A DNA stretch of 33,529 bases, taken from positions 3,311-36,839 of the forward strand of contig NZ_JAEMTF010000042.1 of assembly GCF_016462415.1 (NCBI RefSeq), read 5' to 3'. Within the stretch, counting starts at the first letter, position 1. Each line of letters opens with the position of its first letter. The position numbers and the translations under genes were made by a program. This document shows, in pieces, positions 14,177-21,812 of this stretch. Origin of the DNA: Williamsia sp. (GTDB lineage: Bacteria > Actinomycetota > Actinomycetes > Mycobacteriales > Mycobacteriaceae). The notes beneath the pieces were generated by a model, which had not been told where the DNA came from, searched no databases, and saw nothing but the letters and a program-made list of their open reading frames with translations.

Positions 14177-15934
14177 GTGCGGCACCGGTTTCCCCACCCG
14201 ACGCGGATTGCCCTCACCCAGTTGTTCGGTGGGTTCGTGGCGCTCGCGATTTTCCTCGCCGTCGCCTCGGAGGTCTTTCTGCCGAAGCAACGACCCGCTT
14301 ACGAAATCATCAACACCGCGACCATTTCCCAGGCGAATGACACGGTCGGAATCTCCGACAGTGATCTGTATCTGAAGGCCATGGATCCGGCGGCACTGGC
14401 GAAATCCCTGGACCAGATGCAGTCGCTGGGGGTGAAAGACCTCCGGATCGTCGTGCCCTGGGCGTTGGTCGAGACCGCTGACGGCTCCTACGACTGGACG
14501 GCCATCGACAACATGGTCAACGCGGCGACCGCACGCGGAATGGGCGTCATGGGGGTCGTGACCACGACCCCGGCCTGGGCGAAGCAGCCGTTCACGTCCC
14601 CGTACCAGCCGCCGTCGAACCCGCTCGACTACGGCAACTTCATGAGCACACTCGCCTCTCGGTACGCCGGAAAGGTGTCGGCGTACGAGGTCTGGAACGA
14701 GCCGAACGCCGGATTCGCGTTCGCGCCCATCCCGGATCCGGCCGCGTACACGAGCCTGCTGAAGGCGGCGTACGGGGCGATCAAGGCTGCCGACCCGCAG
14801 GCGACGGTCATCGGAGGCGTGCTCGGTTCGGTGGTCACCTGGGGCAACCTCACCCTCAATCCGGTCGCATTCGTCGAGCAGATGTACGCATCCGGTGCGG
14901 CGGGCTACTTCGACGCCCTGTCTTTTCACCCGTACCAGTACACGACCCCGTTCTCGCAGGGCGGTCCGCTGCTCGATTCGCCGTTGAACCAGGTCACCTC
15001 GATCTACCAGCTGATGGTCGCCAACGGCGATGCGTCCAAACTGATCTGGGGTTCGGAGTACGGCCTGCCGACGTCTGTGGTCGGTGAACAGAACCAGGCG
15101 GACTACATCAAGGACTTCCTGAACAAGTGGAGTTCGCTCCCGTTCGCGGGTCCGGCGTTCCTGTACACGCTCGTCGACCGGAACTCCGCTGACGTCAACG
15201 ACCCCGAGAGCACGTTCGGCGTCTTCCGCGACGACTGGACGCAGAAGCTGGCAGCCCAGGTCATCAAGGACTTCATCGCCGCCCACACGCCGCCGCCGCC
15301 GCCCGCCACCGATCCGGGAGAGGCCCTGGGGCAGCTGCTCAGTCAGGTGTTCCAGCAGTTCGTGCAGGCCATCCTCAACGCGATCATCGCGGCGCTCAAC
15401 GGCGCATTCGGCGGCACGGCACCGGTGGTCCCGGAGGCCACCCCGGAGACGGCCGCCAAGGCCGTCGCGGTGATCGACGGCGTCATGGCCGACGACAAGG
15501 GCACGACGGTCACCGACTCGGCGACAGATGGCACCGCGGCCGACTCGTCGGCGTCCAAGGCCCAGACCGACTCCGCCCCGTCCACCGAGGCGGTTCCGTC
15601 CACGCCGGAGACCACGGTGCCGGAATCGACGGTCCCCGCGTCCACCGTTCCCGACTCGACGGTGCCGCAGTCCACGGATCCGGAGACGTCGGCGGCTGTT
15701 CCGTCGACCGAGGCCCCGTCGTCCACCGTCCCCGAGACGACCACCCCTGCGTCGACTCCGGAGACGGCGTCACCGGGAACCTCGCCGGCGACATCGCAGC
15801 CGACGATGTCGACGGTGCCGACCTCGACCCGGCCGACCACGACCACCGTGCCGGTTCCGCAGGCAACGTCCTCGGCGACCCCGGACGCACCGAAGACGGT
15901 GGAGCCCAAGGAAGTCGTGGCCGCTGTCGGCTGA
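14177..15934 (+). CDS. Membrane-anchored PslG/GH39-like glycoside hydrolase with Ser/Thr/Pro-rich tail
   Basis: Predicted cell-envelope (beta/alpha)8 glycoside hydrolase of 585 residues. It starts with a GTG preceded by GGAG at 7-8 nt spacing. Residues about 12-34 form a single hydrophobic segment without a clear cleavage site, hence probably a signal anchor. The catalytic barrel spans about 55-370, with the acid/base E175 in YEVWNEPNAG and the nucleophile E294 in LIWGSEYGLP, the clan GH-A arrangement seen in PslG-type and cellulase-family proteins. A PPPPP linker follows, then a helical stretch, then a low-complexity tail from about 450 rich in Ser, Thr, Pro and Val, including four TVPxS repeats (480-499). 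Such tails in actinobacteria may be O-mannosylated and span the wall. The substrate is unknown; exopolysaccharide or arabinogalactan-related glycans are possible. It ends at a strong terminator. Confidence 0.78.
   Translation: MRHRFPHPTRIALTQLFGGFVALAIFLAVASEVFLPKQRPAYEIINTATISQANDTVGISDSDLYLKAMDPAALAKSLDQMQSLGVKDLRIVVPWALVETADGSYDWTAIDNMVNAATARGMGVMGVVTTTPAWAKQPFTSPYQPPSNPLDYGNFMSTLASRYAGKVSAYEVWNEPNAGFAFAPIPDPAAYTSLLKAAYGAIKAADPQATVIGGVLGSVVTWGNLTLNPVAFVEQMYASGAAGYFDALSFHPYQYTTPFSQGGPLLDSPLNQVTSIYQLMVANGDASKLIWGSEYGLPTSVVGEQNQADYIKDFLNKWSSLPFAGPAFLYTLVDRNSADVNDPESTFGVFRDDWTQKLAAQVIKDFIAAHTPPPPPATDPGEALGQLLSQVFQQFVQAILNAIIAALNGAFGGTAPVVPEATPETAAKAVAVIDGVMADDKGTTVTDSATDGTAADSSASKAQTDSAPSTEAVPSTPETTVPESTVPASTVPDSTVPQSTDPETSAAVPSTEAPSSTVPETTTPASTPETASPGTSPATSQPTMSTVPTSTRPTTTTVPVPQATSSATPDAPKTVEPKEVVAAVG
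15614..15673 (+). repeat. Tandem TVPxS-coding repeats
   Basis: Four consecutive 15-bp units encode TVPES, TVPAS, TVPDS and TVPQS (residues 480-499 of the glycoside hydrolase). Degenerate copies continue downstream as STVPET and ASTPET. Copy number may vary between strains. Confidence 0.6.
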
Positions 15935-15953
15935 TCAGCCGGTCCCGCACGAA

Positions 15954-15996
15954 ACGAAGAACCCGCCCCGGAACGTCTCCGGGGCGGGTTCTTCGT
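15954..15996. terminator. Strong bidirectional rho-independent-type terminator
   Basis: A perfect 19-bp stem (15954-15972 and 15978-15996) with the 5-nt loop ACGTC. The core GAACCCGCCCCGGA pairs with its exact complement, and A/T-containing ends (GAAGAA, TTCTTC) give a short T-rich tract on both strands. It sits between the convergent glycoside hydrolase and SRPBCC genes, so it probably serves both. Confidence 0.9.
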
Positions 15997-16007
15997 GGTG
16001 GGTGCGG

Positions 16008-16433
16008 CTACTTCACCTGATCCTTCAGGCCGGTGGTCGCCATCTCGATGATGGTCTTCTTGCCCTTCTTGAGAAGGAAGCCCGGGACCGGGATCTTCGG
16101 GTCGAGACTCATCTCGAAATCGACGTGCGTCCCGTTCTCGGTCTCGGTGAGCCGGTATTCCGCGTGTTGCGCCTTCTGCTGCGTGCTCTCGACCAGGTCC
16201 CACGTGACCCCGGTGTCGTTCCAGTCATAGGTGAGTACCTGCTCGTCGGCGATGCCCATCAAGGACGCGGACATGCGCGCCTTCGTGGGGCGTCCACTGT
16301 CGTCGCGTTCGAGTACCTCGACCTCCTTGTGGATGGGGGACCACGACGGATAGTTCTCGAGATCCGCGATCGCGTCCAGGATGTTCGCGATCGGTGCCGC
16401 GATGTCGATGCTGCTGCTTCCACTGACTGCCAT
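16008..16433 (-). CDS. SRPBCC-fold (polyketide cyclase/dehydrase-like) protein
   Basis: Small cytoplasmic protein of 141 residues with the START/Bet v1-type ligand-binding fold. It opens with SIDIAAPIANILDAIADLENYPSWSPIHKEVEVLERD, typical of this family, and ends in a basic amphipathic helix (FLLKKGKKTIIEMATTGLKDQVK). Mycobacterial relatives (TB16.3-type) are numerous and lack a proven ligand. I chose the ATG at 16433 because a TTG seven codons earlier adds only unconserved residues. It stands alone between the terminator and the divergent dioxygenase gene, and nothing in the context specifies a substrate. Confidence 0.8.
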   Translation of the reverse strand: MAVSGSSSIDIAAPIANILDAIADLENYPSWSPIHKEVEVLERDDSGRPTKARMSASLMGIADEQVLTYDWNDTGVTWDLVESTQQKAQHAEYRLTETENGTHVDFEMSLDPKIPVPGFLLKKGKKTIIEMATTGLKDQVK

Positions 16434-16505
16434 GTCGCCACGATAACGTGACAACGGTCATGGGTAGATAGAGATCGCGAAATCGCAGTCGGTCGATTTC
16501 TCGTG

Positions 16506-17429
16506 TCAGCCGGCGTGCGCGACCGGTTCGACGATCTCGGAATAGTGGGAGGCGTCGCCGCTGATGACCCGGCTGTGCCGGCCGTGGACGTCGACGGGGA
16601 CATCGCCGGCCAGAGTGATCCGGCTCAGGCGGCGATACTGGTCGTCGTAGTCGGCGACGGCGTAGTGCTGCGTTGCACGGTTGTCCCAGATCGCGAGGTC
16701 GCCCTCGGCCCAGGACCAGCGGATCGTGTTCTCCAGTCGGATGATCCGCTCCTGGAACAGTTCGAACAGCTTCGCCGACTCCCGTCCACCGAGACCGACG
16801 AAGCCCTTGACGAAGTGCCCGAGCAGCAGCGCGCGCTCACCGGTCTCCGGGTGCACGCGTACCAGCGGGTGTTCGGTCTCGAAGTACTGCGAGCGGAATT
16901 CCGCGCGGTAGTCGGCGACCTTGTCCGACACCGCCGTGGAGGTCTCCTCGTGGTTGGCGGCGTAGTCGTAGACGTTGGTGTGGGTGGCCCAGAGGGTCTC
17001 GGCCAGCACCTTCAGCGGTTCCGGTAGTGCCTCGTAGGCCGCGACCGTCGACGCCCAGACCGTGGTCCCGCCGTACGCAGGCAGCGTCACCGCCCGCAGC
17101 ACAGACGCCTTGGGCACCCGATCGACGAAGGTGACGTCGGTGTGCCAGCTGTTCGCCTTGCCGTTCTCGGAATCGATGGGCAACACCGTGTCACCGCGTG
17201 AGGTCACGGTCGGATGCGCGATCGTCAAGTCTCCCAACAGCTGTGCGAACGCCTGCTGCGACGTGTCGTCGAGATGCTGCTGATCGCGGAAGAAGACCAC
17301 CTTGTGTTCGAGCAGGGCCGAGTTGATGTCGGCGACGGTCCGCGGGTCCAGGTCACCCGACAGGGCGATCCCGTCGATCCGGGCGCCGATACGCCCACCG
17401 AGCTTGGTCACCGTCAATTCTGTGGTCAC
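16506..17429 (-). CDS. TauD/AtsK-type 2-oxoglutarate-dependent sulfur dioxygenase
   Basis: Fe(II)/2-oxoglutarate dioxygenase of 307 residues predicted to release sulfite or sulfate from alkyl sulfonates or alkyl sulfate esters in the cytoplasm. The iron triad is H96-x-D98 in SWHTDVTF and H255 in [13 protein letters not shown]; the 2-oxoglutarate arginine follows in [12 protein letters not shown] (R267 or R270). The C-terminal [18 protein letters not shown] recalls, from memory, mycobacterial Rv3406 and Pseudomonas AtsK, so a sulfate-ester dioxygenase is somewhat more likely than a strict taurine enzyme. It is transcribed divergently from an SsuABC-like transporter and flavin monooxygenase operon, all pointing to sulfur scavenging under sulfate limitation. 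Confidence 0.88.
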   Translation of the reverse strand: MTTELTVTKLGGRIGARIDGIALSGDLDPRTVADINSALLEHKVVFFRDQQHLDDTSQQAFAQLLGDLTIAHPTVTSRGDTVLPIDSENGKANSWHTDVTFVDRVPKASVLRAVTLPAYGGTTVWASTVAAYEALPEPLKVLAETLWATHTNVYDYAANHEETSTAVSDKVADYRAEFRSQYFETEHPLVRVHPETGERALLLGHFVKGFVGLGGRESAKLFELFQERIIRLENTIRWSWAEGDLAIWDNRATQHYAVADYDDQYRRLSRITLAGDVPVDVHGRHSRVISGDASHYSEIVEPVAHAG

Positions 17430-17604
17430 AACAATCCCTTTCGCGATCTGAGGTCACCGCCACGACGTCGCGATGGTCTGGCGAAGTCAACAGTTCTGGG
17501 TTCCCGGCGACAACACTTTGGCCCCCGGCGCGCAGAAAGGTTGTTCCGCCAACGGGTATCACGCGATCTTGTTGGTCAACTGTGACCGACGAACGGAGAT
17601 CGAC
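17430..17604. promoter_or_regulatory. Divergent control region of the organosulfur locus
   Basis: A 175-bp gap between the dioxygenase and the transporter operon. AGTCAACAGTT and GGTCAACTGTG share GTCAAC half-sites in direct orientation and could bind a regulator. GGAG at 17594-17597 is the ribosome-binding site of the lipoprotein gene. No regulator gene is linked. Confidence 0.4.
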
Positions 17605-18645
17605 GTGAGAACACCCCGGGTACTCATCGCGGCCGTGGCCGTGCTGATGACGGCAGTGGGTGTGACCGCCTGCACCGGCGACGCCGCTGTCGACAAGAAC
17701 GGCGTGACGACCCTGCGTTATCAGGGATGGCCAGGACAGGTCATCCTCCCGGAGGTGGCCGAACATCTCGGCTTCTTCGACGGGAAGATCACGCTGGACT
17801 GGGTGGGCAACACCATCAGTGGGCCGCAGGACATCCAGTCCGCGGCCACCGGACAGACCGACTTCGGGGGTGCGTTCGCCGGCGCCGTGGCGAAGCTGAT
17901 CACCTCGGGAGCACCGATCACCTCGGTCATCAACTACTACGGCACCGACCAGCAGACGATTGCCGGCTTCTACGTCCGCGACGACAGCCCCATCACGAAG
18001 CCGACCGACCTGGTCGGCAAGAAGATCGGCGTCAACACCCTCGGCGGGCAGCTCGAGGCCGACATCCACGATCAGCTCAAGAAGGACGGTCTGAGCCAGG
18101 AGCAGATCAAAACCGTTCAGCTGGTTGCGCTCCCGGCACCCAACACCGAGGACGCCCTGCGCAAGGGACAGATCGACGCCGCCGGACTGTCGGGACAGTT
18201 CCAGCAGCGCGCGGTGATCAACGGCGGTCTCCGGGCGGTGTTCACCGACCTGTCTCTCTACGGTCCCTTCAACGGAGGGCCGTACGTCTTCCGCAACGAC
18301 CTCATCAAGAAGAACCCCGAGGGTGTACGTGCCTTCACCGCGGGTGTGGCCAAGGCGATCGAGTGGGAGCGCACCACCCCGCGGGAGAAGGTGCTGGCCA
18401 CGTTCAGCGACATCGTCACCAAGCGCAAACGACCCAACGACGACACCTCGAGCCTCAAATACTGGTTGAGCGTGGGGGTCCCGTCGAAGGGCGGTCTGCT
18501 CTCCGACTCCGACTTCACGCGGTGGCAGAGCTGGCTGCAGGACACCGGCTCGATCAAGGGTGATCTCGACGCGTCGAAGTTCTACACCAACGAGTTCAAC
18601 CCGTACGCCGATCAGGGCGCGAAGTCCGACGCGAAGGCCGGGTGA
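17605..18645 (+). CDS. ssuA: Sulfonate/taurine-type ABC transporter substrate-binding lipoprotein
   Basis: Periplasmic-type binding protein delivering organosulfur (sulfonate or alkyl sulfate) to the SsuBC transporter. It has 346 residues from the GTG at 17605, which has GGAG seven bases upstream. The signal sequence MRTPRVLIAAVAVLMTAVG ends in the lipobox VTAC, with C23 the lipidated residue. The mature part shows the SsuA/NrtA/TauA pattern: a solvent-exposed LRYQGWPGQVILPEVAEHLGFF start, DIQSAATGQTDFGGAFAG, and PTDLVGKKIGVNTLGG near residue 133. The next gene starts 6 bp after the stop. The exact ligand cannot be read from sequence; nitrate and bicarbonate carriers share the fold, but the dioxygenase and monooxygenase context favours sulfur. 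Confidence 0.88.
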   Translation: MRTPRVLIAAVAVLMTAVGVTACTGDAAVDKNGVTTLRYQGWPGQVILPEVAEHLGFFDGKITLDWVGNTISGPQDIQSAATGQTDFGGAFAGAVAKLITSGAPITSVINYYGTDQQTIAGFYVRDDSPITKPTDLVGKKIGVNTLGGQLEADIHDQLKKDGLSQEQIKTVQLVALPAPNTEDALRKGQIDAAGLSGQFQQRAVINGGLRAVFTDLSLYGPFNGGPYVFRNDLIKKNPEGVRAFTAGVAKAIEWERTTPREKVLATFSDIVTKRKRPNDDTSSLKYWLSVGVPSKGGLLSDSDFTRWQSWLQDTGSIKGDLDASKFYTNEFNPYADQGAKSDAKAG

Positions 18646-18651
18646 TCGCGG

Positions 18652-19491
18652 ATGACCCCGTCACCTGATGTCGCGCCCAAGATCTCGCTGCGCGGTGTCA
18701 CCAAGAGCTTCCCCGACCGTGAGGGCGGCGGCGCGTTCACCGCGCTGCACGACATCGACATCGACGTCGCACCAGGTGAATTCGTGACCATCGTCGGTCC
18801 CAGCGGCTGCGGCAAGTCCACCCTCCTCGACCTCGTCGGAGGGCTGACCGAGCCGACGTCGGGAGAGCTGCGCATCGACGGCCGACCGATCACCGGGCCG
18901 GGCCTTGATCGCGGGATCGTCTTCCAGCAGTATGCGCTGTTCCCGTGGCGCACCGCGCAGGCCAATGTCGAGTTCGGACTGGAAGCCAAGGGCATCGCAC
19001 GCCGCGAACGCGCCCGACGGGCCCGCGAGGTGCTCGCGCTGGTCGGACTCGAGGCATTCGCCGACCGCTACCCGCACGAGCTGTCCGGTGGCATGAAGCA
19101 ACGCGTCGCGATCGCCCGGAGCCTGGCCTATGAGCCCGAGGTGTTGCTGATGGACGAGCCGTTCGCCGCGCTCGACGCCCAGACGCGCGAGCAGTTGCAG
19201 GTGGAGCTGCGGTCGATCTGGGAGCGGCTGAGCACCACCGTCCTGTTCATCACGCACGGCATCGAGGAGGCGATCTTCCTCGGCCAGCGGGTGCTGATCA
19301 TGACGTCACGGCCGGGGCAGATCAAGGAATCCGTCGAGGTCGACCTCGGCGAGGTGGACACCACCACCGACGTCCGCTCGTCGCCGGAGTTCGTCGCCCA
19401 CCGCCATCGGATCTGGGAGTCGCTCCATGACGAGGTGCTGCGCTCGACCGTCCTCGCCGGCGGTCCGACCGGGGCGGAGGCCATCCGATGA
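18652..19491 (+). CDS. ssuB: Sulfonate/taurine-type ABC transporter ATPase
   Basis: Cytoplasmic ATP-binding subunit driving the transporter; 279 residues. Walker A is GPSGCGKST at residues 49-57, the Q-loop is VFQQYALFPW, the signature is LSGGMKQR and Walker B is LLMDEPFAALD, followed by the switch histidine in FITHGIEEA. FPWRTAQANVEFGL after the Q-loop is characteristic of the SsuB/TauB/NrtD group. It starts 6 bp after the binding-protein gene, and its stop overlaps the permease start (ATGA). Confidence 0.93.
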   Translation: MTPSPDVAPKISLRGVTKSFPDREGGGAFTALHDIDIDVAPGEFVTIVGPSGCGKSTLLDLVGGLTEPTSGELRIDGRPITGPGLDRGIVFQQYALFPWRTAQANVEFGLEAKGIARRERARRAREVLALVGLEAFADRYPHELSGGMKQRVAIARSLAYEPEVLLMDEPFAALDAQTREQLQVELRSIWERLSTTVLFITHGIEEAIFLGQRVLIMTSRPGQIKESVEVDLGEVDTTTDVRSSPEFVAHRHRIWESLHDEVLRSTVLAGGPTGAEAIR

Positions 19492-20336
19492 CGCTCACCT
19501 CACCGACCCGAGCCCCGGCCGCGGCCGCGCCGATCACCGAGGCGGCCGCGGCCGCACCGCGGCGTCGACGTCGACCGCTCGCGGCGGTGGGTACGGTCCT
19601 CAAGCGTTCGGTCGCCATCGTGGCGTTCCTGCTGCTGTGGGAGTTCGCCCCAAGGCTCGGGTGGGTCGATTCGACGTTCCTGTCCCCGTTCAGCGAGGTG
19701 ATCACGGCGTGGTGGGGACTGGCCACGTCCGGCGAGCTGTGGACGAATGTGCAGGCGAGCCTGACGCGTTCGCTGTCGGGGTTCGCCATCGCCATCGTCG
19801 TCGCGGTGCCCGTCGGTCTGCTCATCGCCTGGTACCGGCACGTCGAGGAGGTGTTCAGTCCGCTGTTCGCGATCTTCCTCAACACCGCTGCCGTGGCGCT
19901 GCTGCCGGTCTTCACCCTCGTCCTGGGCATCGGTGAGACGTCGAAGATCGCGATCATCGCCTACGCCAGCTTCTGGCCGGTGCTCTACAACACCATCGGC
20001 GGCGCGAAGAACGTCGACCCGTTGCTGATCCGGTCAGCTCGCTCGTTCGACATCGGCAGCCTCGCACTGTTCCGCAAGGTGATCCTGCCCGCGGCGCTGC
20101 CGACGATCTTCACCGGTATCCGTCTGGCCGGGGCGGCGTCGATCCTGGTGCTGATCACCACCGAGTTCGTCGGGGCGAAGGCCGGTCTCGGGTATCTGAT
20201 CAGCAGCTCGCAGTTCAACTTCCAGATCCCGCAGATGTACGCGGGCATCCTCACCGTCGCGACGATCGGAGTCGCGTTCAACTACCTGTTGGTGGCCATC
20301 GAGCGGCGCTTCTCGCGCTGGCGCCCGGCTCAGTGA
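19488..20336 (+). CDS. ssuC: Sulfonate/taurine-type ABC transporter permease
   Basis: Integral membrane subunit of the SsuABC-like importer; 282 residues. An Ala/Pro/Arg-rich cytoplasmic N-terminus of about 35 residues precedes a hydrophobic core of about six helices. The permease loop is PAALPTIFTGIRLAGAASILVLITTEFVGAKAGLGYLI, matching the EAA-type motif that contacts the ATPase. It overlaps ssuB by 4 bp and precedes the flavin monooxygenase by 10 bp, so all four genes are one transcript. Confidence 0.92.
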   Translation: MTLTSPTRAPAAAAPITEAAAAAPRRRRRPLAAVGTVLKRSVAIVAFLLLWEFAPRLGWVDSTFLSPFSEVITAWWGLATSGELWTNVQASLTRSLSGFAIAIVVAVPVGLLIAWYRHVEEVFSPLFAIFLNTAAVALLPVFTLVLGIGETSKIAIIAYASFWPVLYNTIGGAKNVDPLLIRSARSFDIGSLALFRKVILPAALPTIFTGIRLAGAASILVLITTEFVGAKAGLGYLISSSQFNFQIPQMYAGILTVATIGVAFNYLLVAIERRFSRWRPAQ

Positions 20337-20346
20337 AAGGCGTTCC

Positions 20347-21690
20347 ATGACTGCGCAACCCGCTCGCCAGATGCACCTCAACGCGTTCCTCATGGGCGTC
20401 GGACACCACGAGGCGGCGTGGCGTCACCCGTCGACCGACGAGCGTCGTCTGCTCGACGTCCGGCACTACCAGGAGCTCGCCCGGATCGCCGAACGCGGGA
20501 AGCTCGATTCGATCTTCTTCGCCGACAACGTCGCCGTCGGACCGCGTGTGCAGCGGCATGCGATCGCGACGTTCGAGCCGGTCACGCTGCTCTCGGCGAT
20601 CGCGGTGGTGACCGAGAAAATCGGGCTGATCTCGACCGCGTCGACGTCGTACAACGAGCCCTACAACCTCGCGCGGGAGTTCGCCTCACTGGACCACATC
20701 AGCAACGGGCGGGCCGGATGGAACATCGTCACCTCCGGCACCGAGGCCGAGGCGCGCAACTTCGGGCACGAGTCGATCCCCGAGCACGCCCGCCGATACG
20801 AGCGGGCCGGTGAATTCCTCGACGTGGTCACCGCACTGTGGGACAGCTGGGAATCCGACGCGCTGGTGCTCGACCCCGTGGAAGGCGTGTTCGCCGACCC
20901 GACGCGCGTCCACGACATCGACCATGTGGGAGAACGCTTTCGCGTCCACGGGCCGCTGAACACGCCGCGCGGCCCGCAGGGCAGGCCGCTTCTCGTGCAG
21001 GCGGGGTCGTCGGAGAGCGGCAAGGAATTCGCCGCCCGGCACGCCGAGGCCGTCTTCACCGCGCAGCGGTCGATCGAGGAGGCGGTGCAGTTCTACTGGG
21101 ACCTCAAGGGCCGGTTGGAGCGTCACGGTCGGACGCCAGACCAGGTGGCGGTACTGCCGGGTGTCGTGCCCTACCTCGCCGAGACCGAGAGCGCCGCGAT
21201 CGCTCTGGAGCGTGAGTTCACCGATCTCATCTCGCCGGACCACGCGCTCGGGCAGTTATCCCGGATGGTCGGGATCGACCTGACCGGGCATCCCCTCGAC
21301 GAGCCGCTGCCCCCGCTGCCCGACGAGTCGGAGATCGAGGGCGCCAAGAGCAGGTTCACCCTCGTCAAGAGCCTGGCGCAGGGAGAGGAGCTGACGGTCC
21401 GAGAGCTGATCGGCAAGCTCGGTGGTGGGCGTGGGCACCGGTCGTTCGCCGGAACGCCCGAGCAGCTCGCCGACAACCTCGAGCAGTGGTTCGTCGCCGG
21501 TGCCGCCGACGGGTTCAACATCATGCCGCCGTCACTGCCGGGTGGGCTCGATCTGTTCGTCGACCACGTCGTGCCGATCCTGCAGGACCGAGGTCTGTTC
21601 CGTCGCGAGTACACCGCGGACACCCTGCGTGGGCACTACGGCCTCGACCCGGTGCCGACGCGTCACCGGACGGAGGCGCTGACGCGGTAG
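20347..21690 (+). CDS. FMN-dependent monooxygenase, NtaA/SnaA/DszA type (LLM class)
   Basis: Two-component flavin monooxygenase of the bacterial luciferase fold, 447 residues, which needs FMNH2 from a separate reductase not encoded in the window. Typical features are MHLNAFLMGVGHHEAAWRHP at the N-terminus, FFADNVAV, TASTSYNEPYNLAREFASLDHIS, GRAGWNIVTSG, LLVQAGSSESGKEFAARHAEAVFT and the C-terminal FNIMPPSLPGGLDLFVDHVVPILQ. Homologues cleave C-S or C-N bonds (dibenzothiophene sulfone, nitrilotriacetate). Beside an SsuABC transporter, desulfonation or sulfone oxidation is the best inference. AAAGGCG lies 8-9 bases before the ATG. Confidence 0.88.
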   Translation: MTAQPARQMHLNAFLMGVGHHEAAWRHPSTDERRLLDVRHYQELARIAERGKLDSIFFADNVAVGPRVQRHAIATFEPVTLLSAIAVVTEKIGLISTASTSYNEPYNLAREFASLDHISNGRAGWNIVTSGTEAEARNFGHESIPEHARRYERAGEFLDVVTALWDSWESDALVLDPVEGVFADPTRVHDIDHVGERFRVHGPLNTPRGPQGRPLLVQAGSSESGKEFAARHAEAVFTAQRSIEEAVQFYWDLKGRLERHGRTPDQVAVLPGVVPYLAETESAAIALEREFTDLISPDHALGQLSRMVGIDLTGHPLDEPLPPLPDESEIEGAKSRFTLVKSLAQGEELTVRELIGKLGGGRGHRSFAGTPEQLADNLEQWFVAGAADGFNIMPPSLPGGLDLFVDHVVPILQDRGLFRREYTADTLRGHYGLDPVPTRHRTEALTR

Positions 21691-21692
21691 GT

Positions 21693-21708
21693 CCGGGGAG
21701 GCTCCCGG
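21693..21708 (+). terminator. Small hairpin right after the organosulfur operon
   Basis: CCGGGG-AGGC-TCCCGG can fold as a 6-bp stem (one G-T pair) directly after the monooxygenase stop. It lacks a T-run, so the call is weak. Confidence 0.35.
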
Positions 21709-21719
21709 CACGATTAACA

Positions 21720-21758
21720 CGACTGTCATCGATTTGAGCGGCTCGACGGACAGTCGAG
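21720..21758. promoter_or_regulatory. Overlapping inverted repeats upstream of the APC permease
   Basis: CGACTGTC (21720-21727) pairs with GACAGTCG (21749-21756). The second arm also takes part in a tighter palindrome, CTCGAC-N5-GTCGAG (21742-21747 and 21753-21758). They lie 55-93 bp before the permease start, a usual place for an operator. Whether they act in DNA or as alternative RNA hairpins is unknown. Confidence 0.4.
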
Positions 21759-21812
21759 GCTCTACCGTCCCGATCAGATGATCGCGTTGTGCGATGTCAG
21801 AGGGGAGCCGTC

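Noticed and set aside
15600-15900. CRISPR-like or mobile repeat array
   Set aside because: The periodicity comes from codons of the TVPxS low-complexity protein tail; no constant repeat with unique spacers.
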